This document shows positions 42,121-51,495 of a stretch of DNA of 64,000 nucleotides, in pieces. A program made the position numbers and the translations under genes. A model generated the notes under the pieces. It saw only the letters and a list, made by a program, of their open reading frames with translations, was not told where the DNA came from and ran no database searches. This DNA is from Methylobacterium fujisawaense. Its GTDB lineage: Bacteria; Pseudomonadota; Alphaproteobacteria; Rhizobiales; Beijerinckiaceae. The stretch lies in contig NZ_JACJIM010000003.1 of NCBI RefSeq assembly GCF_014138435.1, forward strand, positions 124,001 through 188,000. Reading direction: 5' to 3'. The first letter of the stretch is position 1; every line of letters starts with the position of its first letter.

Positions 42121-43656
42121 TCAGGTCTCCGCGCGCGGCGTCGCGCTGAGTTCGGCCCAGTCGAACTCCTCCTCCAGCAGGAAATAGGCGTCGTCGCCGA
42201 TCCGGCCCTGGCGGCGCAGGGCGAGCACCGCGTCGCGGGCGGCCTCGACGGCTTGGCGCCGGGCGGCGTCTGCCGGCAGGCTCTCCGGCGCCAGGCCCTC
42301 GTCGTGCGCCTCCGCCTCCGCGAGGGCCGCGCGGAACTCGGCGCGCAGCGCGTCGGTCGCCGGCGCGTCCTCCGCATCCCCGAGGCTGTCGAGGGCGGCC
42401 TTGTAGGCCGCCGCCCGGGCCCGGCCCGTCTCACGCCCCACGGGGTCGTCGTCCTCGAGCCGCAGATGGGCGAGCAGCGGCCGCAGGGTCAGGCCCTGAA
42501 CGATCAGGGTTCCGAGCACCGTGACGAAGGCGGCGACGACCACGAGATCCCGGTGCGGGAACTGGGCAGGCAGCGCCAGGGCGGCGGCCACGGTGACAAT
42601 CCCGCGCATGCCCGCCCAGGACAGGGCGATGCCCGGCCCCAGCCGCGCCGGAACTCCGGCCTGGCGGAGGCCGAATTCGCGGATCCCGGTGGTCGGCAGG
42701 ACCCAGGCGAGGCGGGTCACCACCACGGTGGCGAAGGTCGCGCCCGCGAGGATCAGGGCCTGCCACGCATCCGCGCCGCTCAGCCGCTCCCGGATCGGGT
42801 CGATCTGGATGCCGATCAGCACGAAGGCCAGGACGTTGAGCACGAACACCGCCGTGTCCCAGACGGCGTAGGAGATCACCCGGGCCCGGGGCGCGGTGAC
42901 GCCGGGGGCCCGGCGGGCGACCGTCACCGCGAAGGTCACGATAGTCAGGACCCCCGACAGCTCGAGCCGCTCCGCGGCAAGCCAGATCCCGAAGGCGGCG
43001 ACGAACTGCATCACGATCGCGCTCGCCGGGTCGGTCACGCGCCGGGTCACGGCCACGAACAGCAGGCCGAGGCAGGGGCCGACGACGAGGCTCGCGACGA
43101 CGCCCAGGAGGAACGCCGGCGCCACCTCCGCCGGGTGGAAGGTGCCGGCCATCGCGGCCGTCACGCTGAGCCGGTAGATCAGCAGCGAGGCCGCGTCGTT
43201 GAGCAGGCTCTCGCCGCGCAGGATCGTGGCGAGCCGGTGCGGCATCGGCGCGTGCTTGAGCACCGCCAGTGCCGCCACGGCGTCGGGCGGCGCGACCACG
43301 GCACCGAGCACGATGCAGGCGGAGAGCGGCATGTCCGGGACCACGAGCCGCGCCACGACCGCGACGGCGAGCGTGGTCACCGCCACCGCCCCGACCGCGA
43401 GCCCGGCCACCGCGCGCCAGTTCTCCTTCAGATCCCGCACGGAGGCGTCGAAGCCGGCATCGAGCAGGACCGGAGCCAGGAACAGCGCGAGCGCCAGTTC
43501 GGGATCGAGCCGCAGGTTCGGGACGCCGGGGACGAAGGCGAGGCCGACACCGCCCATCGCCAGGAAGGCCGGATATGGCGCCCCGAGCCGACGTGCGACA
43601 CCGGCCAGTAGGACGGCGCCGAACAGGACGCCGACGACCCACTCGAAGACTAACAT
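42121..43656 (-). CDS. Na+/H+ antiporter, CPA1 family
   Basis: A 511-residue cation:proton antiporter with about 12 transmembrane helices. The ion-binding motif region is LGAVVAPPDAVAAL (PPD), preceded by the pore segment APVLLDAGFDASVRDL. The last 100 residues are a cytosolic helical tail ending YFLLEEEFDWAEL, typical of the NhaP/YjcE type. It lies 57 bases downstream of the porin gene on the same strand and may be co-transcribed. Confidence 0.9.
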   Translation of the reverse strand: MLVFEWVVGVLFGAVLLAGVARRLGAPYPAFLAMGGVGLAFVPGVPNLRLDPELALALFLAPVLLDAGFDASVRDLKENWRAVAGLAVGAVAVTTLAVAVVARLVVPDMPLSACIVLGAVVAPPDAVAALAVLKHAPMPHRLATILRGESLLNDAASLLIYRLSVTAAMAGTFHPAEVAPAFLLGVVASLVVGPCLGLLFVAVTRRVTDPASAIVMQFVAAFGIWLAAERLELSGVLTIVTFAVTVARRAPGVTAPRARVISYAVWDTAVFVLNVLAFVLIGIQIDPIRERLSGADAWQALILAGATFATVVVTRLAWVLPTTGIREFGLRQAGVPARLGPGIALSWAGMRGIVTVAAALALPAQFPHRDLVVVAAFVTVLGTLIVQGLTLRPLLAHLRLEDDDPVGRETGRARAAAYKAALDSLGDAEDAPATDALRAEFRAALAEAEAHDEGLAPESLPADAARRQAVEAARDAVLALRRQGRIGDDAYFLLEEEFDWAELSATPRAET

Positions 43657-43713
43657 GCTGCTGAAAGAGGCGGAGCCCCGGGACCGTTCCGGGGCCCACG
43701 GTCGCAGGCCGGC

Positions 43714-45153
43714 TCAGTACTGCACGGTGGCGCGTACCCCAAGCACCGCCGCGTTGCGCAGCCGGCGGCCGTCCGGACCGGCGATGCCGGCGCCCGGCCG
43801 GATGACGTATTGCGCGTCGGGCTGAACCGTGAAGCCCGGCACGACCACGGCCTGATAGGTCGCCTCGATCACCGCCTCGGCGCGGCGGCGGGGCATCGGC
43901 ATGCCCGAGTAGAGGATCGTGTCCCGGTCGGCCCGCTGGGCCTCGTCGCTGATGCGCGCGTAGGCGACGCTGAGGCCGATCGTGTCGTCGTCGCGCCCGT
44001 CGAACAGGCCCTTGTAGGCCAGCCCGGTATCCACGTAGGCATCGATCAGGCTGGAGCGGGTGGGCGACCACGCGGCACGCACGAAGAAGCCGAGGCCCTC
44101 GTCGTCCTTGCCGGATTCCCGGTAGAGGGTCTGGTCGTAGATCGCGTAGAGGCCGGCATTGCCGCGCACCGGCCGGCCGATCCCGGTGGCGTTCGGGTCG
44201 GCGAGCGGCACGCCGGTGATGTCGAAGCGCAGGCTGTCGAACCGGCCGAAATGCTGCCAGCCGCCCAGGGTGATGTCGCCGGGCAGGCCCCGGGAACCGG
44301 GCGCGATGTTGTACGCGTAGGTGGCCTCGGCGATGATCAGGGCCGGATCGCGCAGGCGGAAATTGGTGCCCGTCCGGTCGAGGCGCTGCGCCTCCGGATC
44401 GTCACCAGGACGATTCGCACCGGCCGGATCACCGTCGTAGAGCCCGACCTGCAGGGAGAAGCCGTTGCCCGGCACGTATTTGGCCCGGATCGCCGGGGCT
44501 GCGAGCGGGTAGGCCGGCCCGCCGCTCGGCAGGTCGAGCCCGGTGATGACCGGCCAGCCGAAGGTCGAGTTCACGAACAGCGTCGCGGTCTGGCTGACGA
44601 AGAACTCGGTGTCGGCAGCCTGCTGCCCGATCCGGATCCCGAGCTGGCCGTCCATCAGGCTCTGGTCGAACCAGAGCACGTAGAGCCGCGTGGACGGCAG
44701 CGCCTCGATGACGCTCGTGGTCAGCAGGTTGCCGACATAGTAGCGCGACAGGCCGGTGCCGTGGATGAAGTAGGCGTTGGCATGGACCGTGGCGCCTTGC
44801 CAGCCCGCCAGCCGGTCGAGGTCGAGGTTGAGGCGCAGGTTGAGGCGATCCTCGACGATAGCACCCTGTCGAAGGCCGCCGACCGGATTGCCGAGCACGT
44901 CGGCGATGTAGGTCAGGCTGTACGCGATGCCCCGTTCCTTCAGGACCGGGCGGATCCCGAGCGGGTCGCCGAGCGGGCCGAGAGAGGGCTCCACCGAGCG
45001 GACATAGCCGCCGGAGGCCTGGCTTGTGGTCTCAGGCTGCGAGACCGAGATGCGCGGATCGGCGCCCGCGCCCTCGTACACGGTCCGCGTCTGGGCCGCA
45101 GCGGGAAGGGTCGACAGGCCGAGGGCCAGCCAGGAAATGAGTTTGCAGGACAT
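43714..45153 (-). CDS. OprB family carbohydrate-type porin
   Basis: A 479-residue outer-membrane porin of the OprB family. Signal peptide MSCKLISWLALGLSTLPAAA, cleaved before QTRTVYEG. The barrel sequence shows the family blocks YSLTYIADVLGNPVGGL, WQGATVHANAYFIHGTGLSR, and FTVQPDAQYVIRPGAG near the end; it finishes with aromatic Tyr (ATVQY), as outer-membrane barrels do. ATG 45153 is preferred to a start 39 bases upstream. The substrate may be sugars or other small solutes. Confidence 0.9.
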   Translation of the reverse strand: MSCKLISWLALGLSTLPAAAQTRTVYEGAGADPRISVSQPETTSQASGGYVRSVEPSLGPLGDPLGIRPVLKERGIAYSLTYIADVLGNPVGGLRQGAIVEDRLNLRLNLDLDRLAGWQGATVHANAYFIHGTGLSRYYVGNLLTTSVIEALPSTRLYVLWFDQSLMDGQLGIRIGQQAADTEFFVSQTATLFVNSTFGWPVITGLDLPSGGPAYPLAAPAIRAKYVPGNGFSLQVGLYDGDPAGANRPGDDPEAQRLDRTGTNFRLRDPALIIAEATYAYNIAPGSRGLPGDITLGGWQHFGRFDSLRFDITGVPLADPNATGIGRPVRGNAGLYAIYDQTLYRESGKDDEGLGFFVRAAWSPTRSSLIDAYVDTGLAYKGLFDGRDDDTIGLSVAYARISDEAQRADRDTILYSGMPMPRRRAEAVIEATYQAVVVPGFTVQPDAQYVIRPGAGIAGPDGRRLRNAAVLGVRATVQY

Positions 45154-45274
45154 CGGCCGCTTCTGGGCGACAGCACACGCGCAGCATAGCATGGCCCGCC
45201 GCCCGTATGCGCTTGGTCTTTGCAGGAGGCGTCGCCTCGCCTAACCCTGCGGCCGGTACACCACAGGACCGTCG

Positions 45275-46873
45275 ATGCCCGAGACCCCCGTCTTCACGTC
45301 CGCCGCCGTCGCCGCACCCCACAGCCTCGCCGCCCAGGCCGGCCAGACCGTCCTCGCCCAGGGGGGCAACGCCATCGAGGCGATGGTGGCGATGGCCGCC
45401 TCCATCGCGGTGGTCTATCCGCACATGAACGGCATCGGCGGCGACGGGTTCTGGCTGGTGCGCGAGCGGGGCGGCCGGGTGCGGGGCATCGAGGCCTGCG
45501 GCCCGGCCGGGCGCCTCGCCACGATCCCGCGCTACCGCGAGAAGGGCTACGACGCGATCCCCGCGCGGGGACCCGACGCCATGGTCACGGTGGCGGGCGC
45601 GGTGGGCGGCTGGCGCCTCGCCCTGGAGCTGGCGCGGGCGCTCGGCGGCCGCCTGCCCCTGGAGACGCTCTTCGCCGACGCGATCGGTCAGGCCCGAGCC
45701 GGCGTCGCGGTCTCGCCCTCGGAGGCACGCTACGTGCCACAGGAACTCGACACGCTCCACGACGCGCCAAACTTTGCGGCAACCTTCTTGAAGGACGGCA
45801 AGCCCTATCCCGCCGGAGAGACCCGCGCGCTGCCCCGCCTCGCCGATACCCTGGAGCAGCTCGCTCATGCGGGGCTCGGCGACTTCTATCGCGGCGATAT
45901 CGGCCGGGAGATCGCCGCCGACCTGGAGCGCCTCGGTGCGCCGGTCACCCGGGCGGATCTGGAGGCCTTCGCGGCGGTGGAGCGGGCGCCCCTGTCGATC
46001 CGGCGCCGCGACGCGACGCTCTACAACTTCCCGCCGCCGACCCAGGGGCTCGCCGCCCTGCTGATCCTCGGGATCTTCGACCGGCTGAATGTCTCCGAGC
46101 CCGAACGCACGGCCCATTATCACGGGCTGATCGAGGCGACGAAGCGGGCCTTCGCGATCCGCGACCGGGTGGTCACCGATTTCGCCCGCCTGCGGCACGA
46201 CCCCGCCGCCTTCCTGACCCCGGAACGGCTGGCCCGCGAGGCCGCGCTGATCGACATGGGTCGCGCAGCCCGGGTGCCCCTGCCCGATCCGGGTCACGGC
46301 GACACGGTCTGGATGGGCGCGATCGACAAGGACGGGCTTGCCGTCTCCTACATCCAGTCGGTCTACTGGGAGTACGGCTCCGGCACGGTGCTGCCCGCCA
46401 CCGGCATCTGCTGGCAGAACCGGGGCATGTCGTTCTCCCTCGACCCGAAGGCCGTGAATCCCCTGGAGCCCGGTCGCCGCCCCTTCCACACGCTGATCCC
46501 GGCGCTCGCCGCCTTCGACGACGGCCGTGTGATGAGCTACGGCAGCATGGGCGGCGACGGGCAGCCGCAATTCCAGGCCCAGATCTTCACCCGCTACGCC
46601 GATTACGGGATGTCGGTGGCCGATGCCGTCGACGCGCCGCGCCTGCTCTACGGGCGCACCTGGGGGGCGCCCTCGCTCAGCGTGAAGGTGGAGGACCGGT
46701 TCGATTCGGCCTGCATCGCGGCCCTCGGCCGACTCGGCCACGAGATCGAGGAACTGGGCGGACCCTACATCGACTCGCTCGGGCACGCGGGCATGCTGGT
46801 CCGCCATCCCCGGAACGGTCGGATCGAGGCGACCCACGACCCGCGCTCGGACGGCGGCGCCCTGGGACTCTGA
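45275..46873 (+). CDS. Gamma-glutamyltransferase family Ntn-hydrolase
   Basis: A 532-residue member of the gamma-glutamyltranspeptidase family. The heavy chain has NAIEAMVAMAASIAVVYPHM and NGIGGDGFWLV. The catalytic Thr of the mature small chain is in GHGDTVWMGAIDKDGLAVS, and GSMGGDGQPQFQAQ provides the glycine loop. No signal peptide is visible, so unlike classical periplasmic GGT it would act in the cytoplasm; members include cephalosporin acylase-like enzymes. It is divergent from the porin gene and ends 38 bases before the convergent methyltransferase gene. Confidence 0.88.
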   Translation: MPETPVFTSAAVAAPHSLAAQAGQTVLAQGGNAIEAMVAMAASIAVVYPHMNGIGGDGFWLVRERGGRVRGIEACGPAGRLATIPRYREKGYDAIPARGPDAMVTVAGAVGGWRLALELARALGGRLPLETLFADAIGQARAGVAVSPSEARYVPQELDTLHDAPNFAATFLKDGKPYPAGETRALPRLADTLEQLAHAGLGDFYRGDIGREIAADLERLGAPVTRADLEAFAAVERAPLSIRRRDATLYNFPPPTQGLAALLILGIFDRLNVSEPERTAHYHGLIEATKRAFAIRDRVVTDFARLRHDPAAFLTPERLAREAALIDMGRAARVPLPDPGHGDTVWMGAIDKDGLAVSYIQSVYWEYGSGTVLPATGICWQNRGMSFSLDPKAVNPLEPGRRPFHTLIPALAAFDDGRVMSYGSMGGDGQPQFQAQIFTRYADYGMSVADAVDAPRLLYGRTWGAPSLSVKVEDRFDSACIAALGRLGHEIEELGGPYIDSLGHAGMLVRHPRNGRIEATHDPRSDGGALGL

Positions 46874-46911
46874 GAGAACGCGCCGCCCGCCCGGCGGCGC
46901 GGGATGCCGGC

Positions 46912-47769
46912 TCAGCCCGCCTGAACGAGCCAGCAGGCGGCGCGCAGGCGCACGGCGCCACCCGCCGCGTGCCGCGCGAGGGCCGCCGCCACGGCCGCCT
47001 CGGCCCGCGCCCGGAGATCCGGTGCGGCCTCGCGGACGAGGTGGGAGCTGGGGCCGAGGTTCAGGGAGACGTGGGTGGCCGCCGCGGTCGCCGCCGCGTC
47101 GGTCTCGCCCTGACCGACGACGATGTCCCGGTCGAGCGCGTCGCAGGTCACGCCGGCGAACCCGGCGGCGCGCAGGAGCGCGACCAGCGGGTCGGGGTCG
47201 GCGAAGCGGAAGGGCCCCGGCGTGTCGGGCTGCGGCGGAGGCGGGGGCTCCGGCAGGAGCGGAAGCACCGCGTCGCGCGGCACGCTCACCCAGTGATTCT
47301 CGGGCAAGGTCCGCCAGCACAGGAAGGTCAGCCGGCCGCCCGGCTTGAGCATCCGGCGAATGTTGGCGAAAGCGCCGGCGGAATCCGGGAAGAACATCAC
47401 GCCGAAGCGCGACAGGATCCCGTCGAAAGGACCGAGATCCGCCGTCCCGACATCCGCCTCCACGAACCGGATCGGGGCGGTGCGTGCAACCTCCGCGGCG
47501 GCGCGGTCCCGCGCCACGGCGAGCAGCGGCGCCGAGATGTCGGCCCCCGTGACGCCGCCGCCGGGCCTGACCCGACGGGCGGCCTCCAGGGTCGTGGCCC
47601 CCGCGCCGCAGCCGATATCGAGCACCGTGTCGCCGGGAGCGAGGGGCGTGCGGGCGAACAGCGCCTCCGTCAGCGGGAGGAACATCGCGTCGAGGACGGC
47701 CTGATTGCGCGCCCAGCGCGTGCCGACCTCGCCGTTCCAGTATTCGGTCTGGGTGATGCCGCCCGCCAT
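46912..47769 (-). CDS. Class I SAM-dependent methyltransferase
   Basis: A 285-residue methyltransferase. The SAM motif I is VLDIGCGAGATTLEAARRV, then GADISAPLLAVARDRA and a post-motif FDGILSRFGVMFFPD. It resembles UbiE/methyltransferase-11 members; the substrate is unknown. It begins 10 bases after the stop of the osmC-like gene on the same strand, so the two are an operon. Confidence 0.88.
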   Translation of the reverse strand: MAGGITQTEYWNGEVGTRWARNQAVLDAMFLPLTEALFARTPLAPGDTVLDIGCGAGATTLEAARRVRPGGGVTGADISAPLLAVARDRAAAEVARTAPIRFVEADVGTADLGPFDGILSRFGVMFFPDSAGAFANIRRMLKPGGRLTFLCWRTLPENHWVSVPRDAVLPLLPEPPPPPQPDTPGPFRFADPDPLVALLRAAGFAGVTCDALDRDIVVGQGETDAAATAAATHVSLNLGPSSHLVREAAPDLRARAEAAVAAALARHAAGGAVRLRAACWLVQAG

Positions 47770-47779
47770 GCTCCCTCCG

Positions 47780-48289
47780 TCAGACCGTGGTCGTGGCCAC
47801 GGACAGCTCGGGCTTGTGGTTCAGGGTCTGGAACACCACGCAGTAGCGCTCGGTCAGCTTCAGGAGCTGCGCCAGCTTGTCCTCCGGCGCGTCGGTATCG
47901 AGTTCGAAGAACAGGCGGATGCTGCGGAAGCCCACCGGCGCCTCCTTGTCGACCCCGAGGGTGCCGCGGAAATCGAGGTCGCCCTCGGCGCTGACCGTGC
48001 CGGCGCGCAGCGGGATCTCCAGGGCTGTGGCCACGGCCTTGAGCGTCACCCCCGCGCAGGCGACCAGCGCCTCCAGCAGCATGTCGCCCGAGCACAGCTC
48101 CGCCCCCGAACCGCCCGTCGCCGGATGGAGCCCGGCCTCCGCGATGGCGCGGCCCGTCTCGACCTTGCAGGCGATCTTGGTGTCGTCCAGCGTGCCCCTG
48201 GCCTTCAGGGTGATGACCGCCGCGTCCGGTGCGGTGCGGTACTTGTCCTTGATCGGAGCCTGGAGGGCTCGCAGCGTGGTGGCGTCCAT
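47780..48289 (-). CDS. OsmC family protein
   Basis: A 169-residue OsmC-like protein, probably a thiol peroxidase for organic hydroperoxides. Catalytic Cys candidates are in SGAELCSGDMLLEALVACAG and RYCVVFQTL. The start ATG 48289 follows GAGAGGACGACGCC. The open frame runs upstream but out of any recognisable domain. It is coupled to the methyltransferase gene and 116 bases downstream of bioF. Confidence 0.88.
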   Translation of the reverse strand: MDATTLRALQAPIKDKYRTAPDAAVITLKARGTLDDTKIACKVETGRAIAEAGLHPATGGSGAELCSGDMLLEALVACAGVTLKAVATALEIPLRAGTVSAEGDLDFRGTLGVDKEAPVGFRSIRLFFELDTDAPEDKLAQLLKLTERYCVVFQTLNHKPELSVATTTV

Positions 48290-48405
48290 GGCGTCGTCCT
48301 CTCGATTCCGGATCTGACCCGCTTCTCGGCGGCGGGCCGGCCGGAGCGTTCCGGCTCCGTCAGGCGCCCGGTATAGGTGCGCGCCACGCGGACGGGAAGC
48401 GGTTC

Positions 48406-49530
48406 TCAGGCGCGCCCGGTGAGGACGGTCATCGCTTCCGCGAGGGCGTCGACCTGGGCCTCGTCGTGGGCGGCCGAGAAGGCCACCCGCAGCCGCGCGG
48501 TCCCGGCCGGCACGGTCGGCGGGCGGATCGCCACCACCAGGAATCCCGAGGCCTCCAGCGCGGCCGAGATGTCGAGCGCCGCCTGCGCCTCGCCGACCAG
48601 GACCGGCACGACGGCGCTCTCGGCCTCCGGCAGGCCCAGACGGGCGGTGAAGCGCCGGGCGAGGGTCAGCGGTCGGGCACGCCGGTCGGGCTCCGCCTCC
48701 AGGATCGTCAGCGCCTCCAGGGCGGCGGCGGCCGAGGCCGGAGGCAGGCCGGTGGTGTAGACGAAGCTGCGGGCGCGGCTCGTCATCAGGTCGATGACCG
48801 GGCGCGAGGCGCAGAGATAGCCGCCATACGAGCCGAGCGCCTTCGACAGGGTGCCCATTTCCAGCGGCGCCCGCGGCCCGTCCTCGACCACGCCGATGCC
48901 GTGGGCGTCGTCCACCAGCGTCCAGGCGTCGAAGGTCTCCGCGATGCCCAGGATGTCGCCGAGCGGCGCCCGGTCGCCATCCATGCTGAAGACCCGCTCG
49001 GTGAGCACCAGGGCGCGCCCGTAATGGGGGCGGTGCTCCGCGAGCTGGGCCGCGAGGTCGCCGGGATCGTTGTGGCGGAACGTCAGGACCCGCGCGCCCG
49101 ACAGCCGCGCGCCGGCCCACATGCAGGCATGGGACAGCGCGTCCAGAAGGACGAGGTCGCCCCGCCCGGCCAGCGCCGGGGTAATGCCGAGATTGGCGAG
49201 ATAGCCGCTGCCGAAGACCAGGGCGGCCTCCGTGCCCTTGTGGCGCGCGAGGCCGTCCTCCAGCGCGCCGAGATACGGATGGTCGCCGGTCACGAGCCGC
49301 GATCCGCCCGACCCCGCACCGTGGCTCGCGACGGCCGCCTGAGCCGCCGCGATCACCCGCGGGTGATGCGAGAGGCCGAGGTAATCGTTGCAGGAAAAGG
49401 AGACGAGCGTCCGGCCCCGTCGTGCCGCCGCGGCGCCGGAGCCGCGCTCCGTCGGCACCAGCGTGCGGCGCAGGCGACCGGCCTCGAGGGCTTCGAGTTT
49501 CCCGGTGGCGAAGGCGTCGAGGCTGTCCAT
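48406..49530 (-). CDS. bioF: 8-amino-7-oxononanoate synthase
   Basis: A 374-residue PLP enzyme of the alpha-oxoamine synthase family. Evidence: FSCNDYLGLSHHP, GAGSGGSRLVTGDHPYL, LLDALSHACMW, TLVDDAHGIGV and the PLP-Lys in MGTLSKALGSYGGYL. It condenses pimeloyl-thioester with alanine in biotin synthesis. ATG 49530 is the family start. It is divergent from bioA, 91 bases apart, and no bioB or bioD is nearby. Confidence 0.92.
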   Translation of the reverse strand: MDSLDAFATGKLEALEAGRLRRTLVPTERGSGAAAARRGRTLVSFSCNDYLGLSHHPRVIAAAQAAVASHGAGSGGSRLVTGDHPYLGALEDGLARHKGTEAALVFGSGYLANLGITPALAGRGDLVLLDALSHACMWAGARLSGARVLTFRHNDPGDLAAQLAEHRPHYGRALVLTERVFSMDGDRAPLGDILGIAETFDAWTLVDDAHGIGVVEDGPRAPLEMGTLSKALGSYGGYLCASRPVIDLMTSRARSFVYTTGLPPASAAAALEALTILEAEPDRRARPLTLARRFTARLGLPEAESAVVPVLVGEAQAALDISAALEASGFLVVAIRPPTVPAGTARLRVAFSAAHDEAQVDALAEAMTVLTGRA

Positions 49531-49621
49531 GGGGATGGGGATGGGCGATGCCGCGGCGGCAAAGTCAAGCGGCGGGTGCCGGACTCTTGACCCCCGTCCG
49601 AGGGGCTTCCATGCCGGACGC

Positions 49622-50887
49622 ATGACCCTCGAAACGCCCGCAGGCCATCTCTGGCGGCCCTACACGCAGATGCGCCTCGCCCCGCCGCCGCTGGAGGCGG
49701 TCGCGACGCATGGCACCCGCATCCGCCTCGCCGACGGCCGCGAACTCGTGGACGGCATCGCCTCCTGGTGGACCGCGGTGCACGGCTACAATCACCCGCA
49801 CATAGCGGGCGCTGTCGCCGACCAGCTCGCGCGCATGCCCCACGTGATGTTCGGCGGCCTCACCCATGCGCCGGCGGAGACGCTGGCGCGCCGGCTCGCC
49901 GCCCTGCTGCCGGGCGATCTCGACCACGTCTTCCTGAGCGATTCGGGCTCGGTCGCCGTGGAGGTCGCGCTCAAGATGGCGGCGCAGATGTGGATCAACC
50001 GCGGGGTGGGCGGCCGGACGAAGGTCCTGGCGTTCCGGGGCGGCTATCACGGCGACACGATGGGGGCGATGTCGGTTTGCGACCCCGAGGAGGGCATGCA
50101 TCGCCGCTTCGGTGCCTACCTGCCGAGCCAGATCTTCTGCGACCTGCCGCGAAGCGCGGCCGAGACCGCGGCGCTCGACGCGGCCCTCGCGTCTCATCGC
50201 GACACCCTGGCGGCGGTGATCGTCGAGCCGCTGGTCCAGGGTGCGGGCGGGATGCGGACGCACCCGCCTGAGGTGCTCGCGGCGATCGCCGGGCTGGCGC
50301 GCCGGCACGGACTGCCGCTCATCGCCGACGAGATCTTCACCGGCTTCGGGCGCACCGGCAGCCTGTTCGCCTGCGAGCAGGCGGGAATCGTGCCCGACAT
50401 CGTCTGCCTGTCGAAGGCCCTTACGGGCGGAACGATGGCGCTCGCCGCCACGGTCGCCCGCACGGAGGTGTTCGCGGCGTTCTGGTCCGAAGACCCCGCG
50501 GCCGCGCTGATGCACGGCCCGACCTTCATGGCCAATCCCCTGGCCTGCGCAGCGGCCAATGCCAGCCTCGATCTGTTCGAGGCGGAGCCACGGCTGATCC
50601 AGGCCCGCGCCATCGCGGCCCGTCTTGCCGAGGGGCTGGAACCCCTGCGGCGGGTGCGGGGCGTGGCGGATGTCCGGGTACTCGGTGCCATCGGAGCGGT
50701 GCAGTTCGCCCGTGCGCCCGACTTGGCCGTCCTCAAGGCGCGATTGCTCGCCCGCGGCGTCTGGGTCCGGCCGTTCGGCGACATCGTCTATCTCACCCCC
50801 GCCCTCACGATCGATGCAGCGGATCTCGACCGGCTGATCGAGGCGGTCGCCGCCGTGGTGACCGAGCTGGCGCCCGGATCGGCATGA
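49622..50887 (+). CDS. bioA: Adenosylmethionine-8-amino-7-oxononanoate aminotransferase
   Basis: A 421-residue class III aminotransferase. Evidence: HLWRPYTQM, DGIASWWTAVHGYNHP, FLSDSGSVAVEVALKMA, FRGGYHGDTMGAMS, the Asp in IADEIFTGFGRTG and PLP-Lys in CLSKALTGGTM. It converts 8-amino-7-oxononanoate to 7,8-diaminopelargonate. WRPYTQM at the start is diagnostic for BioA among class III enzymes. It is divergent from bioF. Confidence 0.95.
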   Translation: MTLETPAGHLWRPYTQMRLAPPPLEAVATHGTRIRLADGRELVDGIASWWTAVHGYNHPHIAGAVADQLARMPHVMFGGLTHAPAETLARRLAALLPGDLDHVFLSDSGSVAVEVALKMAAQMWINRGVGGRTKVLAFRGGYHGDTMGAMSVCDPEEGMHRRFGAYLPSQIFCDLPRSAAETAALDAALASHRDTLAAVIVEPLVQGAGGMRTHPPEVLAAIAGLARRHGLPLIADEIFTGFGRTGSLFACEQAGIVPDIVCLSKALTGGTMALAATVARTEVFAAFWSEDPAAALMHGPTFMANPLACAAANASLDLFEAEPRLIQARAIAARLAEGLEPLRRVRGVADVRVLGAIGAVQFARAPDLAVLKARLLARGVWVRPFGDIVYLTPALTIDAADLDRLIEAVAAVVTELAPGSA

Positions 50888-51021
50888 CGACCGGGCGTTC
50901 CACATTCCCGTGATCCGTCTCCGCGGGCGCCTGCAACCCGTGACCGTTTCTGCCGTTGGGCCTACGGCTGGAGATGCGTGCGGCGGCCCGCGCGGCCGGA
51001 CGCTGCCAAAGGGAGTACACA

Positions 51022-51411
51022 GTGGCGAGCGAGCAGACGGGTTCGAGCGGCGATCGGCCGGTAATCCTCCTCGTCGAGGACGAGGCGCTGACGATCATGG
51101 ACCTCGGGGACGTGCTGGAGGAAGGCGGCTACGACACCGTTCAGTGCGCCTCGGCCGAGCGCGCGCTGAGCATCCTGCAGGCGCGCCCGGACATCTGCGG
51201 CCTGGTCACGGACGTGCAGCTGTCGGGAAAGACCGACGGGTTCGATCTGGCGAGTTCCGTGGCCGAGGCGCGGCCGCAACTGCCGATCCTGATCGTCTCC
51301 GGGCGCGCGGCCCCGGATCCGGCCCGCATGCCCGAGCATGCCGAGTTCATCGCCCGGCCCTGCACCGGCGAGGATATCCTGGACCGTCTTCAGCGCCTCA
51401 TGCACTGCTGA
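51022..51411 (+). CDS. Single-domain response regulator
   Basis: A 129-residue receiver domain with no output domain. The start GTG 51022 follows AAAGGGAG. Residues: acidic pair in LLVEDEALTI, phosphoacceptor Asp in LVTDVQLSGKTDG, and Ser in LIVSGRAAP; the usual Lys near the end is replaced (FIARPCTGEDIL), so Arg-Pro stands where Lys-Pro is expected. No sensor kinase is adjacent, so the partner is unknown. Confidence 0.85.
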   Translation: MASEQTGSSGDRPVILLVEDEALTIMDLGDVLEEGGYDTVQCASAERALSILQARPDICGLVTDVQLSGKTDGFDLASSVAEARPQLPILIVSGRAAPDPARMPEHAEFIARPCTGEDILDRLQRLMHC

Positions 51412-51495
51412 TCCGACCTTCACGTCGGCCCCGTCATCGCACCGTCACCGGCCAGCGCCACACGGACCGGAGCGGCCGCGTGACGGGGGTGGACG

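Noticed and set aside
43665..43712. GC stem between porin and antiporter genes
   Set aside because: Short stem, weak T-tract; more likely to be chance than a terminator.
45032..47320. 762-codon minus-strand frame over gamma-glutamyltransferase
   Set aside because: Antisense shadow of a clear Ntn-hydrolase gene.
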